Shown: positions 42,393 through 44,221 of the stretch, in pieces | Numbering within the stretch: position 1 is the first letter of the stretch | Layout: the number at the start of each line of letters is the position of its first letter | DNA from: an uncultured Flavobacteriaceae bacterium | GTDB taxonomy: Bacteria > Bacteroidota > Bacteroidia > Flavobacteriales > Flavobacteriaceae | Assembly: GCA_913048115.1 (NCBI GenBank) | Contig: CAJWVI010000014.1 | Coordinates: forward strand, 1-44,221 | Length of the DNA stretch: 44,221 nt | Direction of reading: 5' to 3' | Program-made: the position numbers and the translations under genes | Notes under the pieces: model-generated | What the model was told of the DNA's origin: nothing | The model's database searches: none | Seen by the model: only the letters and a program-made list of their open reading frames with translations

Positions 42393-43244
42393 ATGCTATT
42401 TATCTTACTCTCTGTTTTATTGTTTTCTTATAATAATGTCTTGTGGAAAAAGAACTTAACGTCTATCTCTATACCCTTTTTGGTTTCATATCGTTCTTTT
42501 TTTACAAGTAGTGTATCATTGTTAATTCTGTTTATATTTTTTGATTTTGAGGCTATTTCACACATTACTTTTATGAAAATCACAGCAGGCTCAATATTTG
42601 GGGTTATAGGCTTGTTTAGTATGCTATCTGTTATAAGAAAAGTGTCGCTACAGTGGCTTGGTGTTTATAATTTAATAGGGGTTACTTTTACTGTTTTATA
42701 TCTCTGGTTGTTTGAAACAATAGAAATACAAAAATCACTATTAGGATTGTTTGTGATTGTTTTAGGATTTATTAGCTACATGCACGCAAATAAAGAGAGC
42801 CATTTAAAAATTACGATTAAACACCATCTATTACTGCTATTAATGACCTTTAGTTTTAGTTGCTCTGCAATACTGCATTGGAAAAACCTAACTGCTAATG
42901 TCCCGCCTTTATTAATTATCGCAAATCAAGAATTTCTTGTTTTTCTAGTGGGCGTATTCTTAACGTTTAAAAAAGGGAGCGGCACACTTTATAAGAGCCA
43001 ATTGAAATCTTATTTTAGTAGAGTTGTGTTAATGAGTCTTGTTATTTTTACAGCTATTTTATTAAATTTTTTAGGACTTAAACAGACCAGCCCTATTATT
43101 ACAAGTTTATTATTTTTGGCAATTCCTTTAACGACCATCGTGTTTGGTGCTTTATTTTTTAAAGAAAAAATATCTTTTAAAAATGTTCTTTCCATAAGTA
43201 TAATTGTAATGGGCGCATTTATTTTACATTATCAAAGCACTTAA
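42393..43244 (+). CDS. EamA/DMT family membrane transporter
   Basis: A 283-residue protein with ten hydrophobic helices in two repeats of five, as in drug/metabolite exporters. The first helix is FILLSVLLFSYNNVLWKKN; the second half ends in FGALFFKEKISFKNVLSISI, the G-x-x-x-x-x-E-x-I/L-S motif typical for the end of an EamA repeat. The substrate is unknown. It follows the helical HTH-like gene by 9 bases and is surely in its operon. The gene is noticeably A+T rich and uses many ATA/TTA codons. Confidence 0.82.
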   Translation: MLFILLSVLLFSYNNVLWKKNLTSISIPFLVSYRSFFTSSVSLLILFIFFDFEAISHITFMKITAGSIFGVIGLFSMLSVIRKVSLQWLGVYNLIGVTFTVLYLWLFETIEIQKSLLGLFVIVLGFISYMHANKESHLKITIKHHLLLLLMTFSFSCSAILHWKNLTANVPPLLIIANQEFLVFLVGVFLTFKKGSGTLYKSQLKSYFSRVVLMSLVIFTAILLNFLGLKQTSPIITSLLFLAIPLTTIVFGALFFKEKISFKNVLSISIIVMGAFILHYQST

Positions 43245-43331
43245 ACTATTGTTTGCTTATTACTGGAAAATTATACACTATACTGTGGTACATAAATGAC
43301 ACACAAATGGTCTTTGAATTAAAACAAGAGC

Positions 43332-43386
43332 TTGAGACAACGCATTGAGACACCCCTTTAAGGTGCTTGGGTATTGTGTTTGAGAC
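43332..43386. repeat. Three TTGAGAC copies behind the EamA gene
   Basis: TTGAGACA at 43332-43339 and 43345-43352, plus TTGAGAC at 43380-43386, in the 169-base gap between the EamA gene and the small lipoprotein gene. Spacings of 13 and 35 bases. Nothing else is seen in this gap apart from a weak CACC/GGTG hairpin. Confidence 0.3.
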
Positions 43387-43413
43387 TACTTATATTTATG
43401 AAACAGAGAGTCC

Positions 43414-43593
43414 CTAGCAGTCACACTCTTCTCTATCAACGTATGTTTGAATGCCGATACTATTGGTAAAATAACAGCTGTCTTCTGCTCCTTGAAACAA
43501 TTGGTTTCCCTCATAATAGCCACATGTTAATTCTCCACAAGAAATAAATAAAAGTATCCCTGAGATGGCTAAAAACCGCATAAAAGTCTTCAT
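43414..43593 (-). CDS. Small Cys-rich lipoprotein (59 residues)
   Basis: ATG at 43593, stop TAG at 43414-43416, 59 residues. The N-terminus MKTFMRFLAISGILLFISC is a lipoprotein signal peptide with Cys19 as the lipidation site. The mature part of only 41 residues has Cys at 19, 24, 40, 57 and 59, and ends TYVDREECDC. The divergent neighbour at 43845 has TTVDKENC in its own C-terminal half, so the two appear to be distant paralogues. Promoter and leader are nearly identical in both. The family is not recognised and the function is unknown; export to the outer membrane is likely. Confidence 0.7.
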   Translation of the reverse strand: MKTFMRFLAISGILLFISCGELTCGYYEGNQLFQGAEDSCYFTNSIGIQTYVDREECDC

Positions 43594-43617
43594 AATTTTA
43601 ATTATCCCCCAAATGTA
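43594..43617 (-). promoter_or_regulatory. -7 element and leader of the 59-residue lipoprotein gene
   Basis: Minus strand TACATTTG (43610-43617) fits TAnnTTTG and is followed by GGGGATAATTAAAATT and the ATG. The stretch of 27 bases from the -7 element through the ATG differs by one base from that of the divergent lipoprotein gene. No clear -33 TTG. Confidence 0.6.
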
Positions 43618-43795
43618 GTTAATTATTACCTCTATTTAAAACAGATAATGGCCTTAGCATTATTAGAATATGGTTTTTATAAAATACTAGCTTCTTATGG
43701 CTATGCTTTGGTTGTTAATTTGTGTGGTGCTCTTAAATTCTTGTAGTGTTTATGATCTTAGGCATTTTAATAACTCCCTGAAATATCTGGTATAA

Positions 43796-43828
43796 TTGTT
43801 CTAAGAGTTCTTTAATTCCTTACATTTG
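43796..43828 (+). promoter_or_regulatory. Promoter of the 79-residue lipoprotein gene
   Basis: TTG (43796-43798), 22 bases, then TACATTTG (43821-43828), followed by GGGGATAATTTAAATT and the ATG at 43845. Exactly 16 bases lie between the -7 element and the ATG, as in the divergent gene. Confidence 0.6.
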
Positions 43829-43844
43829 GGGGATAATTTAAATT

Positions 43845-44084
43845 ATGAAAAAAGGTGTCTATTTATTTTTAACTGTATTAATGGTTGCTTGTTCAAGTGA
43901 TGATGATAATTGTGAAGTGATGACCACGATAGTTTTTGATTGCGAGTGTTCTTCTTTTGATATAAATACCTACACTGTTTTTTTTACAACTGTTGATAAA
44001 GAAAACTGTGAGGTTTTAGAAGACTGTTACTGTGAATGTTATAACGATACCGACGGGGATGGTATTTGTGATGAAAATGAATAA
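43845..44084 (+). CDS. Small Cys-rich lipoprotein with C-terminal calcium-binding-like motif
   Basis: A 79-residue protein: lipoprotein signal MKKGVYLFLTVLMVAC (Cys16), then the acidic SSDDDNC linker often found behind Bacteroidota lipidation sites. It has about nine Cys, clustered as CEC and CYCEC. The C-terminus DTDGDGICDENE looks like a single TSP3/EF-hand-type calcium loop, similar to the repeats of the OmpA protein in this window. The TTVDKENC stretch resembles TYVDREEC of the divergent 59-residue lipoprotein. Function unknown; own promoter and terminator. Confidence 0.72.
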   Translation: MKKGVYLFLTVLMVACSSDDDNCEVMTTIVFDCECSSFDINTYTVFFTTVDKENCEVLEDCYCECYNDTDGDGICDENE

Positions 44085-44145
44085 ACAGAAGCTCACCAAA
44101 CGCGACCTTATCTAAATAATTTTAATAACTCCCAATAGTGTGATG

Positions 44146-44176
44146 CCCTTACTAATTATTTAGTAGGGGTTTTTTC
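44146..44176 (+). terminator. Terminator behind the 79-residue lipoprotein gene
   Basis: 9-bp stem CCCTTACTA/TAGTAGGGG (one G-U pair), 6-base loop, then T6. The remaining 45 bases of the window show nothing recognisable. Confidence 0.78.
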
Positions 44177-44221
44177 TGTATCAAGGTTGTATCAACACAT
44201 TAAGATTTATTTTTTATATTT

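Noticed and set aside
43648-43746. A 32-residue hydrophobic ORF between the two lipoprotein promoters
   Set aside because: Short, without a promoter or recognisable start context, and lying in the spacer upstream of both lipoprotein genes; not distinguishable from chance.

Overview
The window reads as chromosomal DNA of a marine-type member of the Flavobacteriaceae (Bacteroidota). The evidence is low G+C, repeated Bacteroidota-type promoter motifs (TTG near -33, TAnnTTTG near -7), a TonB-dependent receptor with a carboxypeptidase-like plug extension, an OmpA protein with thrombospondin type 3 repeats, Flavobacteriaceae-restricted DUF6341/DUF6427 proteins, and the remains of a type IX secretion (T9SS) C-terminal sorting domain. 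The genus cannot be fixed from the sequence alone. No rRNA, CRISPR array, transposase, integrase or prophage gene was seen.

Layout. 1-4.3 kb: a secreted-type EEP nuclease cut by the window edge, a small four-helix membrane protein and a TonB-dependent receptor. 4.4-12.8 kb (minus strand): uvrC and a patatin/BamA-like outer-membrane protein, then homogentisate dioxygenase, then a tight DUF3108 - tryptophan 2,3-dioxygenase - M23 peptidase operon. 13.0-15.5 kb (plus): RimK-type ATP-grasp ligase, an M14/aspartoacylase-type amidohydrolase (stop and start codons sharing one base) and 5-formyl-THF cyclo-ligase. 15.5-20.0 kb (minus): lspA, a DksA-like protein without its zinc cysteines, and ileS. 20.4-24.7 kb: purD, DUF6341/DUF6427, DUF4254 and a family 9 glycosyltransferase. 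24.7-30.1 kb: a PaaE-like flavin/2Fe-2S reductase, MATE transporter, GNAT acetyltransferase, two tandem universal stress proteins, tRNA-Ala(GGC) and a nitroreductase. 30.1-39.6 kb (minus): AddA-like and AddB-like recombination nuclease subunits separated by kbl and ompA, with an alpha/beta hydrolase behind addB. 39.8-40.4 kb: sodA.

40.4-44.2 kb is the accessory part and differs in character. It holds a decayed T9SS sorting domain directly behind the sodA terminator, a PH-like protein interrupted by an in-frame amber codon, a divergent pair made of an unrecognised helical protein with an HTH-like N-terminus and an EamA-type transporter, and two divergent small Cys-rich lipoproteins whose promoters and leaders are almost identical. 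One of the lipoprotein genes is only 59 codons long.

Most of the window is housekeeping: DNA repair (uvrC, addAB), translation (ileS, tRNA-Ala, rimK), one-carbon and purine metabolism, aromatic amino-acid breakdown, envelope biogenesis and stress defence. The least explained items are the lipoprotein pair with its shared leader, the HTH-like/EamA operon with one-helical-turn direct repeats in its promoter region, and the coupled RimK/M14 pair.
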